Made by a program: the position numbers and the translations under genes. From assembly GCA_016217625.1 (NCBI GenBank), contig JACRHK010000266.1:1-6299 (forward strand): DNA of 6,299 nucleotides. Reading direction: 5' to 3'. This document shows positions 1 through 5,497 of this stretch, in pieces. The notes under the pieces are model-generated. The model ran no database searches and was not told the origin of the DNA. It saw only the letters and a program-made list of their open reading frames with translations. The stretch's first letter is position 1; every line of letters begins with the position of its first letter. The stretch is from Nitrospirota bacterium. GTDB lineage: Bacteria; Nitrospirota; RBG-16-64-22; JACRHK01.

Positions 1-345
1 GGACGGAAAGATACTCGTTTTTGTCCACGAGGATGCTCTTATAGCGTCCCTGGTACAAGTGGCCTATGCGATGGTGTCGTCTATTGTAGTAACTGGTGTA
101 GGTGATATTGAATTTGCGCATAAACTCGGCAAGGTTGGCAAGCGGCGTTTCTATGAGAAGATGAAAGTGATTGTTCATGAGGACGTAGCTATGAGTTTTA
201 CCGTGTAAATATTGAGAGATGGGGTGAGGAATTGGAGGAACTTCCGCCGATCTGCGTCATCCTTGAAGATGTTCTGCCGCTCATTTCCGCGGCAGGTGAT
301 ATGGTAGACTGCGTTGGGGTATTGGATTCTGAGGGGCCTGGCCAT
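1..345 (-). pseudogene. REP-associated / IS200-like Y1 transposase, frameshifted and cut by the window edge
   Basis: This is the N-terminal two thirds of a Y1 (HUH) transposase of the REP-associated family (PF01797/COG1943 type), which cuts and rejoins single-stranded DNA. The frame from the ATG at 345 reads MARPLRIQYPNAVYHIT and then CRGNERQNIF, a typical family N-terminus, but ends at a TGA at 175-177. The next frame continues the family at once with SYVLMNNHFHLLIETP, which holds the metal-binding His-Phe-His pair, then RIGHLYQGRYKSILVDK. Adding one base inside the CTC codon at 193-195 would restore KLHSYVLMNNHFHLL, with the conserved His before the [A/S]Y. A one-base deletion is therefore the simplest explanation. 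No canonical -1 slippery heptamer is visible at the junction, so programmed frameshifting is unlikely. The catalytic Tyr (in the family's YI.LNPV segment) lies beyond position 1. The region is visibly more AT-rich than the rest of the window, which fits recent transfer. Confidence 0.9.
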
Positions 346-352
346 GATCAGG

Positions 353-381
353 TTTATATCATATCGCAGGCAAATTGTCAA
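353..381 (-). promoter_or_regulatory. Strong sigma70-like promoter of the transposase
   Basis: On the minus strand a perfect -35 box TTGACA (376-381) is separated by exactly 17 bases from a TATAAA -10 box (353-358). The -10 ends only 7 bases before the transposase ATG at 345. A start site 6-8 bases downstream would therefore fall at or next to the ATG, and no Shine-Dalgarno sequence is visible between the two. The message would be essentially leaderless. Confidence 0.65.
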
Positions 382-402
382 TAATGAAGATTTGACCCCT
401 TT
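376..402 (-). mobile_element. Probable end / conserved leader of the Y1 transposon
   Basis: Read on the minus strand, this stretch begins AAAGGGGTCAAATC and ends in ATTATTGACA, just before the transposase. From memory, very similar A/T-rich leaders starting GGGGTCA precede many bacterial Y1 transposases of this family and sometimes recur inverted at the far end. I therefore place the right boundary of the element near 402-410. It also contains the -35 box. The opposite end is outside the window, so the boundary is not proven. Confidence 0.45.
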
Positions 403-546
403 ATTCTTTCCACGCCGGATTCAGGTTCTATTCTATTCTGCGGGGCGATAGCAAGCCATGCGGGAAAGGGTCCGCCAGGCAGGGAGACCCTGAAAGCGCT
501 TGCCGGGCGAGTGACGGAGGGCGTCTCATCGGAGAGCGTTTCCCGC

Positions 547-575
547 TTGTCAAAGCTCCACCCTTAAGATAGGAT
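547..575 (+). promoter_or_regulatory. Candidate sigma70 promoter for the helicase gene
   Basis: TTGTCA (547-552, 5/6 match to the -35 consensus) and TAGGAT (570-575, 4/6 match to -10) are separated by 17 bases. The expected start site near 582 would leave about 27 bases of leader before the ATG at 609. Nothing else in the 410-608 gap looks like a gene. The gap holds several short inverted repeats, reported separately. Confidence 0.4.
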
Positions 576-608
576 CTCCTCGAAACCCTTTCCGAAGGCC
601 TTGTTCCG

Positions 609-2150
609 ATGCGGATCGATCTGACCTCTGAGTTTCGCCACGCCCCGGATCTGCTGGAGCAGAGCGGCCGCCACGCGTTTATTACGGGGCGAGCCGGCAC
701 GGGGAAATCGACCCTGCTTCAGCACTTCCGCGCCAGGACCCGCAAAAACGCCGTGGTCCTGGCCCCTACCGGCGTGGCGGCAGTGAATGTCGGGGGAGAA
801 ACGATCCACTCCTTTTTCGGGTTCAAACCGGACGTCACGCCCGACCGCGTGAAGAAGCTCGGCAAAGCCAAGCAGAAGCGATATAAGAAGATCGACACCG
901 TGGTCATCGACGAGGTTTCCATGGTCCGCGCGGACCTCCTGGACGCCGTGGCGAGGTTTTTGGATCTGAACGGGCGGGCGCCGGGCAAGCCGTTCGGGGG
1001 CGTCCAGATGGTGCTTTTTGGGGATCTCTACCAGCTTCCGCCCGTGGTCCAAAGGAAAGAAGAGGAACTCTTTCGCCGGTATTACGAGAGCCCTTACTTT
1101 TTCAGCGCCAGGTCGTTCGACAGCCTGCGCGTGGAGTGGGTCGAGCTCACCAAGGTCTTCCGCCAGACGGACGAGGCGTATCTCGGCATCCTCAATCGCA
1201 TACGGAACGCGACGGTCCTGGATGAGGATCTCACCCGGCTCAACGGCCGCGTGCGGGAGGAACACCACATCGCCTCTTCGGGCGACGCGGTCTTTCTCAC
1301 CACGACCAATGACCGCGCGAAGACGATCAACCGCCAACAACTGGACTGCCTCTCCTCAAAACCGCACACCTTTATGGCCGACGTGGCGGGAAACTTCGAC
1401 GCGGCCTCGTTCCCGACAGAGCGTGAATTGGAACTCAAAGAAGGCGCCCAGGTCATGCTCCTCAATAACGACAGTCAAGGCCGCTGGGTAAACGGGACGA
1501 TCGCCAAGATCAGGAAAATCGACGCGCGGAACGAACGGCTCATGGTGACACTTCCCGACGGCAGCCAGGAAGACGTCCGTCCGTACCGATGGGACTTGTT
1601 TCATTTTGAGCTGGACGAGACGGCGCAGCGCCTGACGCCGGTCTCCATCGGGCAGTTCGTCCAGTTTCCGGTGCGGCTGGCATGGGCCATCACGATCCAC
1701 AAGGGTCAGGGGCTGACCTTCGACAAGGCCGTCCTGGATTTGTCGCGCGGGACCTTCGCGCACGGCCAGCTCTATGTCGCCCTCAGCCGCGTAAGGACGC
1801 TCGGCGGGCTGGTCCTGACCCGGCCGGTCAAGAAGGGACATGTCCTTCTCGACCGCCGCATTCAGACATTTGTCACGACGTATCAATACCGGTTGTCGGA
1901 GGCGAGGCAGCCCTTGGAGAAGAAAATCTCAGCGATTCAGGACGCCATCAACGCCCGGCAGGATCTGGAGATCGTGTATCTGAAGAGCTCAGATGAGAAA
2001 AGCTCCCGCCGGGTCACGCCCCTGGCCGTGAGCGAGATGGAGTTTCAACATAGGCTCTTCCACGGCCTCAAGGCGCTTTGCCACAGCCGCAGGGAGGAAC
2101 GGGTGTTCCGGGTCGACCGGATTTTGGAACTGAAAGCGGTCGCACGATGA
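609..2150 (+). CDS. PIF1-like ATP-dependent DNA helicase with a C-terminal WYL-like domain
   Basis: 513-residue superfamily 1B helicase, expected to unwind DNA 5'-to-3' using ATP in the cytoplasm. Motifs in order: Walker A GRAGTGKST (27-35); motif Ia APTGVAA (52-58); Walker B VVIDEVSM (98-105); motif III LFGDLYQLPPV (136-146); LTKVFRQTD (180-188); UvrD_C_2-type motif V AWAITIHKGQGLTF (358-371); and motif VI GQLYVALSRVRTLGG (386-400) with the expected arginine finger. After a linker, residues ~439-508 look like a compact WYL domain, with EIVYLKSSDEKSSRRVTPL followed by ALCHSRREERVFRVDRI. WYL domains bind nucleic acid or ligands. A WYL domain on a Thermotoga elfii PIF1 helicase has been described as an accessory ssDNA-binding module. 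The ATG at 609 is the only sensible start, since an in-frame TAG lies at 570-572. A weak GAAGG at 594-598 is the only possible ribosome site. The gene stands alone and converges on the tRNA and mglBA. The cellular role (replication, repair or mobile-element processing) cannot be told from context. Confidence 0.92.
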   Translation: MRIDLTSEFRHAPDLLEQSGRHAFITGRAGTGKSTLLQHFRARTRKNAVVLAPTGVAAVNVGGETIHSFFGFKPDVTPDRVKKLGKAKQKRYKKIDTVVIDEVSMVRADLLDAVARFLDLNGRAPGKPFGGVQMVLFGDLYQLPPVVQRKEEELFRRYYESPYFFSARSFDSLRVEWVELTKVFRQTDEAYLGILNRIRNATVLDEDLTRLNGRVREEHHIASSGDAVFLTTTNDRAKTINRQQLDCLSSKPHTFMADVAGNFDAASFPTERELELKEGAQVMLLNNDSQGRWVNGTIAKIRKIDARNERLMVTLPDGSQEDVRPYRWDLFHFELDETAQRLTPVSIGQFVQFPVRLAWAITIHKGQGLTFDKAVLDLSRGTFAHGQLYVALSRVRTLGGLVLTRPVKKGHVLLDRRIQTFVTTYQYRLSEARQPLEKKISAIQDAINARQDLEIVYLKSSDEKSSRRVTPLAVSEMEFQHRLFHGLKALCHSRREERVFRVDRILELKAVAR

Positions 2151-2178
2151 ACGGCCCAAGGGACCACCGGGGGGCCGT
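2151..2178 (+). terminator. Hairpin directly after the helicase stop codon
   Basis: ACGGCCC (2151-2157) and GGGCCGT (2172-2178) form a perfect 7-bp stem with a 14-base loop, starting at the first base after the TGA. No T-run follows, so this is at best a non-canonical terminator or a 3'-end stabilising stem. Confidence 0.3.
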
Positions 2179-2195
2179 GGGAGGACCCCCTTCTT

Positions 2196-2226
2196 CGGCC
2201 CTGCCCGCGCCGATCGGGCAGGGCCG
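2196..2226. terminator. 12-bp GC-rich hairpin between convergent genes
   Basis: CGGCCCTGCCCG (2196-2207) and CGGGCAGGGCCG (2215-2226) form a perfect 12-bp stem around a 7-base loop. It lies 45 bases after the helicase stop and 9 bases after the tRNA 3' end on the other strand, as expected for a shared bidirectional terminator. Neither side has a proper U-tract, so termination is inferred from position and stem strength only. Confidence 0.5.
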
Positions 2227-2235
2227 GTAGCAAAC

Positions 2236-2311
2236 TGGCTCCCGGGGAGGGATTCGAACCCCCGACCAAGTGGTTAACAGCCACCCGCTCTGCCAGCTGA
2301 GCTACCCGGGA
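2236..2311 (-). tRNA. tRNA-Asn (anticodon GTT), CCA encoded
   Basis: The minus strand folds into a complete 76-base cloverleaf. The acceptor is TCCCGGG/CCCGGGA and the D stem is GCTC/GAGC. The anticodon stem GGTGG/CCACT carries loop CTGTTAA, giving anticodon GTT. The T arm has loop TTCGAAT. The discriminator is G73, followed by an encoded CCA at 2236-2238. GTT reads Asn codons AAC/AAU, and G73 agrees with bacterial tRNA-Asn. The mature 5' end is only 5 bases after the mglA stop codon (2317-2319), so any separate promoter would have to lie inside mglA. Otherwise the tRNA is cut from the mglBA message. The 12-bp hairpin follows just downstream. Confidence 0.96.
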
Positions 2312-2316
2312 GTGCC

Positions 2317-2910
2317 TTAGGATCGGTAACCCTTTTTCAGTTCCAGAAGGACGAGCTTGGCGATGCTCTTGAGGGTATCGAAGACGCCCACCCCCTGCGT
2401 GGCCACGGCTTCGAAGGCGGGCGCCTTCTTGGAGTTCAACACCTGGTCCATCTCCTCCACCGACACGATGTTGGTCAGATCCCGCTTGTTGTACTGGATG
2501 GAGAAGGGGATGGCGTCCAGGTTGTATCCCTGCTCCTGCAGGTTGATCCGGAGGTTCTCCAGGCTCTCGATGTTCGCCTCCATCCGCTCGATCTGGGAGT
2601 CGGCCACGAAGACGACGCCGTCCTCCCCTTTGAGGATCAGCTTCCGGCTCGCGTCGTAGAAGACCTGCCCCGGCACCGTGTAGAGGTGGAAGCGGGTCCG
2701 GAACCCGCGGATTTCCCCCAGGTTCAGCGGCAGGAAGTCAAAGAACAGCGTGCGCTCGGTCTCCGTCGCCAGCGAGATCAACTTGCCTTTGGACTCCGGG
2801 TTGGTCTTCCGATAGATGTACTGGAGGTTGGTCGTCTTGCCCCCCAGCCCCGGCCCGTAGTAGACGATCTTACAGTTGATCTCCCGGGAGGAATAGTTGA
2901 TGAACGACAT
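2317..2910 (-). CDS. mglA: MglA, Ras-like polarity/motility GTPase
   Basis: 197-residue small cytoplasmic GTPase of the bacterial MglA family. In Myxococcus xanthus MglA-GTP marks the leading pole and organises type IV pili and gliding complexes, and MglB acts as its activating partner. Visible motifs: P-loop GPGLGGKTT (19-27); [10 protein letters not shown] (50-59) with the catalytic Arg53; TVPGQ (78-82), where Thr78 replaces the Asp of the usual DxxG and Gln82 is the hydrolytic glutamine; NKRDL (141-145) for guanine recognition; and [14 protein letters not shown] (167-180) as the G5/C-terminal part. Numbering at 53, 78 and 82 agrees with M. xanthus MglA (195 residues), so no active residue is missing. 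The ATG at 2910 follows AGGGGGAG by 9 bases, and that ribosome site abuts the mglB stop. It is co-transcribed with mglB (17-base gap), and tRNA-Asn follows after 5 bases. No motility machinery is encoded in this window, so the controlled process could be pilus polarity or another polar function. Confidence 0.96.
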   Translation of the reverse strand: MSFINYSSREINCKIVYYGPGLGGKTTNLQYIYRKTNPESKGKLISLATETERTLFFDFLPLNLGEIRGFRTRFHLYTVPGQVFYDASRKLILKGEDGVVFVADSQIERMEANIESLENLRINLQEQGYNLDAIPFSIQYNKRDLTNIVSVEEMDQVLNSKKAPAFEAVATQGVGVFDTLKSIAKLVLLELKKGYRS

Positions 2911-2927
2911 CTAGCGACGCTCCCCCT

Positions 2928-3422
2928 TCACCCGAAGAGCTTGTCGATATCTTCGTCGCTGATCTCGGCGAAAGGAGATGCCGTCAGCCCTCGGCCGGCC
3001 CGTTCCCGCTCCACCTTCTGGGCAATGACTTCAAAGACCTTGGAGAGCACCTCGGCGCTCTTCTTCACCCGGAGGCGCACCAGCCCCAATGAGGATCGGC
3101 GATCGAAGATCACCACCAAGATCGCCCGCTGGCCGATGACGGAGATGTGGATGTTGTCCCTCTCCCCCTCGTGGAAGAGGATTGTGAACTCCCGCTCCCC
3201 CAAGAGCTTGGCCATCCCCCCCGTCGCCGCGATGTTGCCGGCCGTCAGGGAGGCCAGAGCGGTTGTATCGAGATCCGCGGTGTCGCCGGCAGAGGCGATG
3301 AGCTGGCCGTTCTTGTCGATCAGGCAAACGACCAGCGCGTTGGCTTGGGAAAGGAGGCGGCGGAGCTCGGCTTCAAGCTGCCGGGACTCCTCCTCATAGA
3401 GCACCATCCCGTAATCGACCAT
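2928..3422 (-). CDS. mglB: MglB, roadblock/LC7 GTPase-activating partner of MglA
   Basis: 164-residue roadblock/LC7 protein. In M. xanthus a dimer of MglB binds one MglA and stimulates GTP hydrolysis, keeping active MglA away from the lagging pole. The roadblock fold spans about residues 10-110, with the characteristic VVCLIDKNGQLIASAG (31-46), DTTALASLTAGNIAA (52-66) and ILVVIFDRRSSLGLVRLRVKK (101-121). The tail SPFAEISDEDIDKLF (149-163) is nearly the same as the M. xanthus MglB C-terminus, which forms a helix that contacts MglA. The length is close to the M. xanthus protein (159). The ATG at 3422 follows a GGGGG run by a few bases. A second in-frame ATG five codons later (MVLYEEES) is possible but lacks a better ribosome site. 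The gene is first in the mglB-mglA operon and has its own promoter just upstream. Confidence 0.95.
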   Translation of the reverse strand: MVDYGMVLYEEESRQLEAELRRLLSQANALVVCLIDKNGQLIASAGDTADLDTTALASLTAGNIAATGGMAKLLGEREFTILFHEGERDNIHISVIGQRAILVVIFDRRSSLGLVRLRVKKSAEVLSKVFEVIAQKVERERAGRGLTASPFAEISDEDIDKLFG

Positions 3423-3454
3423 CTAGCCCCCAAAGAATCCAGCAGTTACGCAAA

Positions 3455-3483
3455 CTTATACCACAAGTCCGCGCGTTTTGCAA
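3455..3483 (-). promoter_or_regulatory. Candidate sigma70 promoter of mglBA
   Basis: On the minus strand TTGCAA (3478-3483, 4/6 match to -35) and TATAAG (3455-3460, 5/6 match to -10) are 17 bases apart. The predicted start near 3448 gives a leader of about 26 bases before mglB, which includes the GGGGG ribosome site. Its placement separates mglBA from the oxidoreductase operon upstream. Confidence 0.5.
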
Positions 3484-3578
3484 CCGGCAAACGGGGCAGA
3501 ACCGCCTCGCGGGCCATAAAAGACAGGCCCTTGTTCCCCCTTCCCTGGGGCACGCCGAAACGGATTCCTGGCGGTTCA

Positions 3579-3597
3579 CCCCCGGTTCGTCCGGGGG
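3579..3597. terminator. Short GC hairpin in the gap between the ferredoxin gene and mglB
   Basis: CCCCCGG (3579-3585) and CCGGGGG (3591-3597) make a perfect 7-bp stem with a 5-base loop. It lies 85 bases past the end of the oxidoreductase operon. There is no U-tract on either strand. It could be a weak or factor-assisted terminator. The 3423-3681 gap contains this stem, another at 3645-3671 and the mglB promoter, but no credible reading frame. Confidence 0.3.
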
Positions 3598-3644
3598 AGT
3601 AAGCGCAGACGGTCCCTGGAGATCGGGCCCTATGGGGGAAGGCT

Positions 3645-3671
3645 CCCTGCCCTGCATGCTGACAGGCAGGG
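3645..3671 (-). terminator. Hairpin just after the oxidoreductase operon
   Basis: On the minus strand CCCTGCC (3671-3665) and GGCAGGG (3651-3645) pair across a 13-base loop, beginning 10 bases after the ferredoxin stop codon. The position suits an operon terminator, but the loop is long and no T-run follows. Confidence 0.3.
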
Positions 3672-3681
3672 TGGGGCACCC

Positions 3682-3888
3682 TTAACGGTGCACCATCTGG
3701 ATGGCGTGGTGTTTCGAGCAGACGAGGACACAGAGCTCGCACCCCTTGCAGCGGTCAACCTTGACGACGGCCACTTGCCGGATGGGGTCGTAGAGGATCG
3801 TATCGGCCTCCGGACAGTAGACCATGCAGAGCCGGCAGCCCTTGCCGGCAATGCAGGCTTCTTCAATGATGGCAGCGACCGCATACAT
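3682..3888 (-). CDS. 2[4Fe-4S] ferredoxin (delta) subunit of 2-oxoacid:ferredoxin oxidoreductase
   Basis: 68-residue cytoplasmic iron-sulfur protein, the likely electron-transfer (delta, PorD-like) subunit that carries electrons from the catalytic beta subunit to free ferredoxin. The second cluster motif is standard: C47-x2-C50-x2-C53-x3-C57, in RCKGCELCVLVCS. The first is unusual: C12-x5-C18-x2-C21-x3-C25-Pro, in ACIAGKGCRLCMVYCP. Gly15 sits where the first Cys of C-x2-C-x2-C-x3-C-P is normally found, and C12 probably serves instead through a three-residue longer loop. The reading frame starts at the ATG at 3888, 18 bases after the gamma stop. The best ribosome site (AGGAGG at 3902-3907) lies 13 bases upstream, slightly far. 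It is the last gene of the alpha-beta-gamma-delta operon. A free ferredoxin is less likely because of the tight linkage. Confidence 0.85.
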   Translation of the reverse strand: MYAVAAIIEEACIAGKGCRLCMVYCPEADTILYDPIRQVAVVKVDRCKGCELCVLVCSKHHAIQMVHR

Positions 3889-3906
3889 CCCTGAGTCCCC
3901 GCCCTC

Positions 3907-4590
3907 CTACACGAGGACGGCGGTCGCGAGCTTCTCCGCCCATGCGACACCCCTCTCGTAGGCCTTCCGGATCGTCTCCATGTTCTTCTTCAAGAGCTGC
4001 TCCTTTTTGGCGAACTTTTTCTTAATCGCCTCATCCAGCGTCGCCGTCCCTCCGGAGGCCACGTATTTCTTCCCGAACCGATCCTGCAGCGCCGCATCCA
4101 TCGCTTCGAGGCCGACAATCTTCGTGGCCCCCAACAGGGCCCCCAACATCCCCATGTTGGTGGCCAGCTCCGTGCCGGCGATCTCCAGGGCGATCTGCGT
4201 GGCGGGACAATAGTAGACCGGCACGTGGAGGGTTTCCAGCCGCTCGACGTCCTCGGCCGTCAACAGGGGGACCTCGGAATTGATGATCACGAGGCCCTCC
4301 CGTTTGATCCCCGAGTAGAACGGCATCGTATAGCTCTTCCCCATCGTAATCACCTGGGGATGGAAGACCATGATGACGTCGGGGTAGACGATCTCGCCCC
4401 GGTCGTAAATCGGGTCCGAGCCGATCCGGCAATAGCTCTCCGCCGGCGCCATCCGCTTCTCCGCCCCGAAGAAGGGGTTGGAGACGGCGTGCTTCCCCTC
4501 CTTGGCCGCCGCCGTGGCCAGGACGTGGGCGGAGGTCACGACCCCCTGGCCCCCCAGGCCCGACATCCGGATATTGATCCGCCGCCGCAC
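3907..4590 (-). CDS. 2-oxoacid:ferredoxin oxidoreductase gamma subunit
   Basis: 227-residue gamma subunit (PorG/PorC-like, pyruvate ferredoxin/flavodoxin oxidoreductase catalytic domain). In multi-subunit enzymes this domain completes the active-site assembly and helps position CoA. The family signature RMSGLGGQGVVTSA (8-21) is at the N-terminus, followed by FFGAEKRMAPAESYCRIGSDPIYDRG (in two parts, 40-54 and 55-65) and, later, TELATNMGMLGALLGATKIVG (140-150 and 151-160). Residues ~185-222 form a Lys/Glu-rich, probably helical C-terminal extension, which makes it somewhat longer than the usual ~180-190 residues. The start is a GTG at 4588-4590, supported by an AGGAGG six bases upstream. The next ATG (residue 9) would cut into the conserved motif. 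One base separates it from the beta stop codon, which indicates translational coupling. Confidence 0.9.
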   Translation of the reverse strand: MRRRINIRMSGLGGQGVVTSAHVLATAAAKEGKHAVSNPFFGAEKRMAPAESYCRIGSDPIYDRGEIVYPDVIMVFHPQVITMGKSYTMPFYSGIKREGLVIINSEVPLLTAEDVERLETLHVPVYYCPATQIALEIAGTELATNMGMLGALLGATKIVGLEAMDAALQDRFGKKYVASGGTATLDEAIKKKFAKKEQLLKKNMETIRKAYERGVAWAEKLATAVLV

Positions 4591-4591
4591 C

Positions 4592-5497
4592 TCAGGCCTC
4601 CTTTTCGGCCGGCGTCTTCAGGGCGCCGCCCTTCGCCTTCTGCTCGGCCGCCAGCCGGGCGAGATACGCCTTGGCCTCGTCGGAGACAAATTCCTTGAAT
4701 TCGAACCGGGCGCCTTTCACCTCGGCGTCCCGCATCTCTTGCAGCCCCTCCATGCTCTGCTTGCCGATCTCCAGGATGCAGGGGGTGTAGAGCTGGACGT
4801 AGGTGGGGCCGATCTCGCGGGCCACATAGACGGCGTTCCGGATCGCCTTCTCCACCAGGACCGGCCGGCTCACGGTGAGCATGGCCACGTAGTGGCACCC
4901 CGACTCACGGGCGATCTCCGGCAGGCGGACCTTGTCGAACTGCTTCCCCGCCGGGGCCATCTTTGCCACGAACCCCTTCTGCGTGAGGCCGCTCTCTTGG
5001 CCGCCGGTGTTGGCGTACAGCTCGTTGTCGAAACAGATCGTCGTGAACTTCTCCTGCCGGAACCAGGACTGCAGCGTCATGTCGAGCCCGATGTCGACCG
5101 TCGCCCCGTCCCCGGCCAGCACGACCACGTCCTTCACCCGTCCAGGGAAGCGAAGGTTGAGCGTCCGTTTCAGCCCCGAAGCGACAGCGTTCTGGTTGCC
5201 GAACAGCGAGTGGATGTTGTGCACCGCCACGTGGGGGAAGACCAGGCTCGTGCATCCGGTGGAGCCCACCATGACGGTGTCCTCGGGATTGGGCAGCGCG
5301 GCCATGATGAAGCGGAAGGCGAGCGACTCGGGGCACCCCGCGCAGAGCGCGTGCTCCTCGATGATCTCCTTGGCCACGCCGATGTCCTTCCACCCCCGGC
5401 TCTCCTTGCCGAAGGTGGCCCGCTCCACCAGGTCGACGTATTCGGGGGGCATGATGTCGACGAACTCGTCGCAGATCCGGATCATCTCCTTAGACAT
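4592..5497 (-). CDS. 2-oxoacid:ferredoxin oxidoreductase beta subunit (TPP-binding)
   Basis: 301-residue catalytic beta subunit (PorB-like). It binds thiamine diphosphate and a [4Fe-4S] cluster, and decarboxylates a 2-oxoacid bound at the interface with alpha. The TPP/Mg motif begins at AGDGATVDIGLD (128-139) and closes with FDNELYANTGGQ (156-167). Likely cluster ligands are C52 and C55 in HALCAGC, C82 in STGCTS and C240 in YTPC, the same CxxC...C...C pattern as cluster-bearing PorB proteins. The first ~40 residues form an extension ahead of the conserved HALCAGC core. The C-terminal ~50 residues are charged and variable. The ATG at 5497 has an AGGGGG about 10 bases upstream and lies within the end of alpha, with the shared octamer ATGTCTAA spanning 5490-5497. 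Pyruvate and 2-oxoglutarate are both possible substrates; I cannot separate them from this subunit. Confidence 0.94.
   Translation of the reverse strand: MSKEMIRICDEFVDIMPPEYVDLVERATFGKESRGWKDIGVAKEIIEEHALCAGCPESLAFRFIMAALPNPEDTVMVGSTGCTSLVFPHVAVHNIHSLFGNQNAVASGLKRTLNLRFPGRVKDVVVLAGDGATVDIGLDMTLQSWFRQEKFTTICFDNELYANTGGQESGLTQKGFVAKMAPAGKQFDKVRLPEIARESGCHYVAMLTVSRPVLVEKAIRNAVYVAREIGPTYVQLYTPCILEIGKQSMEGLQEMRDAEVKGARFEFKEFVSDEAKAYLARLAAEQKAKGGALKTPAEKEA
4597..4602 (-). promoter_or_regulatory. Ribosome binding site that fixes the GTG start of the gamma subunit
   Basis: A perfect AGGAGG on the minus strand lies inside the last codons of the beta gene, six bases before the GTG at 4588-4590. It supports GTG over the internal ATG eight codons downstream and couples gamma translation to beta. 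Confidence 0.7.

Noticed and set aside
187..198. Programmed -1 frameshifting in the transposase
   Set aside because: No X-XXY-YYZ slippery heptamer in the right frame and no obvious downstream stem were seen. Restoring one base rebuilds the conserved motif exactly, so a deletion is simpler.
564..1340. 258-codon minus-strand frame under the helicase
   Set aside because: Shadow of the PIF1-like gene. The plus-strand product carries every helicase motif, and the antisense product has none of any family I recognise.
3394..3742. Minus-strand frames of 87-98 codons across the gap between mglB and the ferredoxin gene
   Set aside because: They overlap the mglB promoter and both hairpins, are rich in Pro and Arg, and have no recognisable domain.
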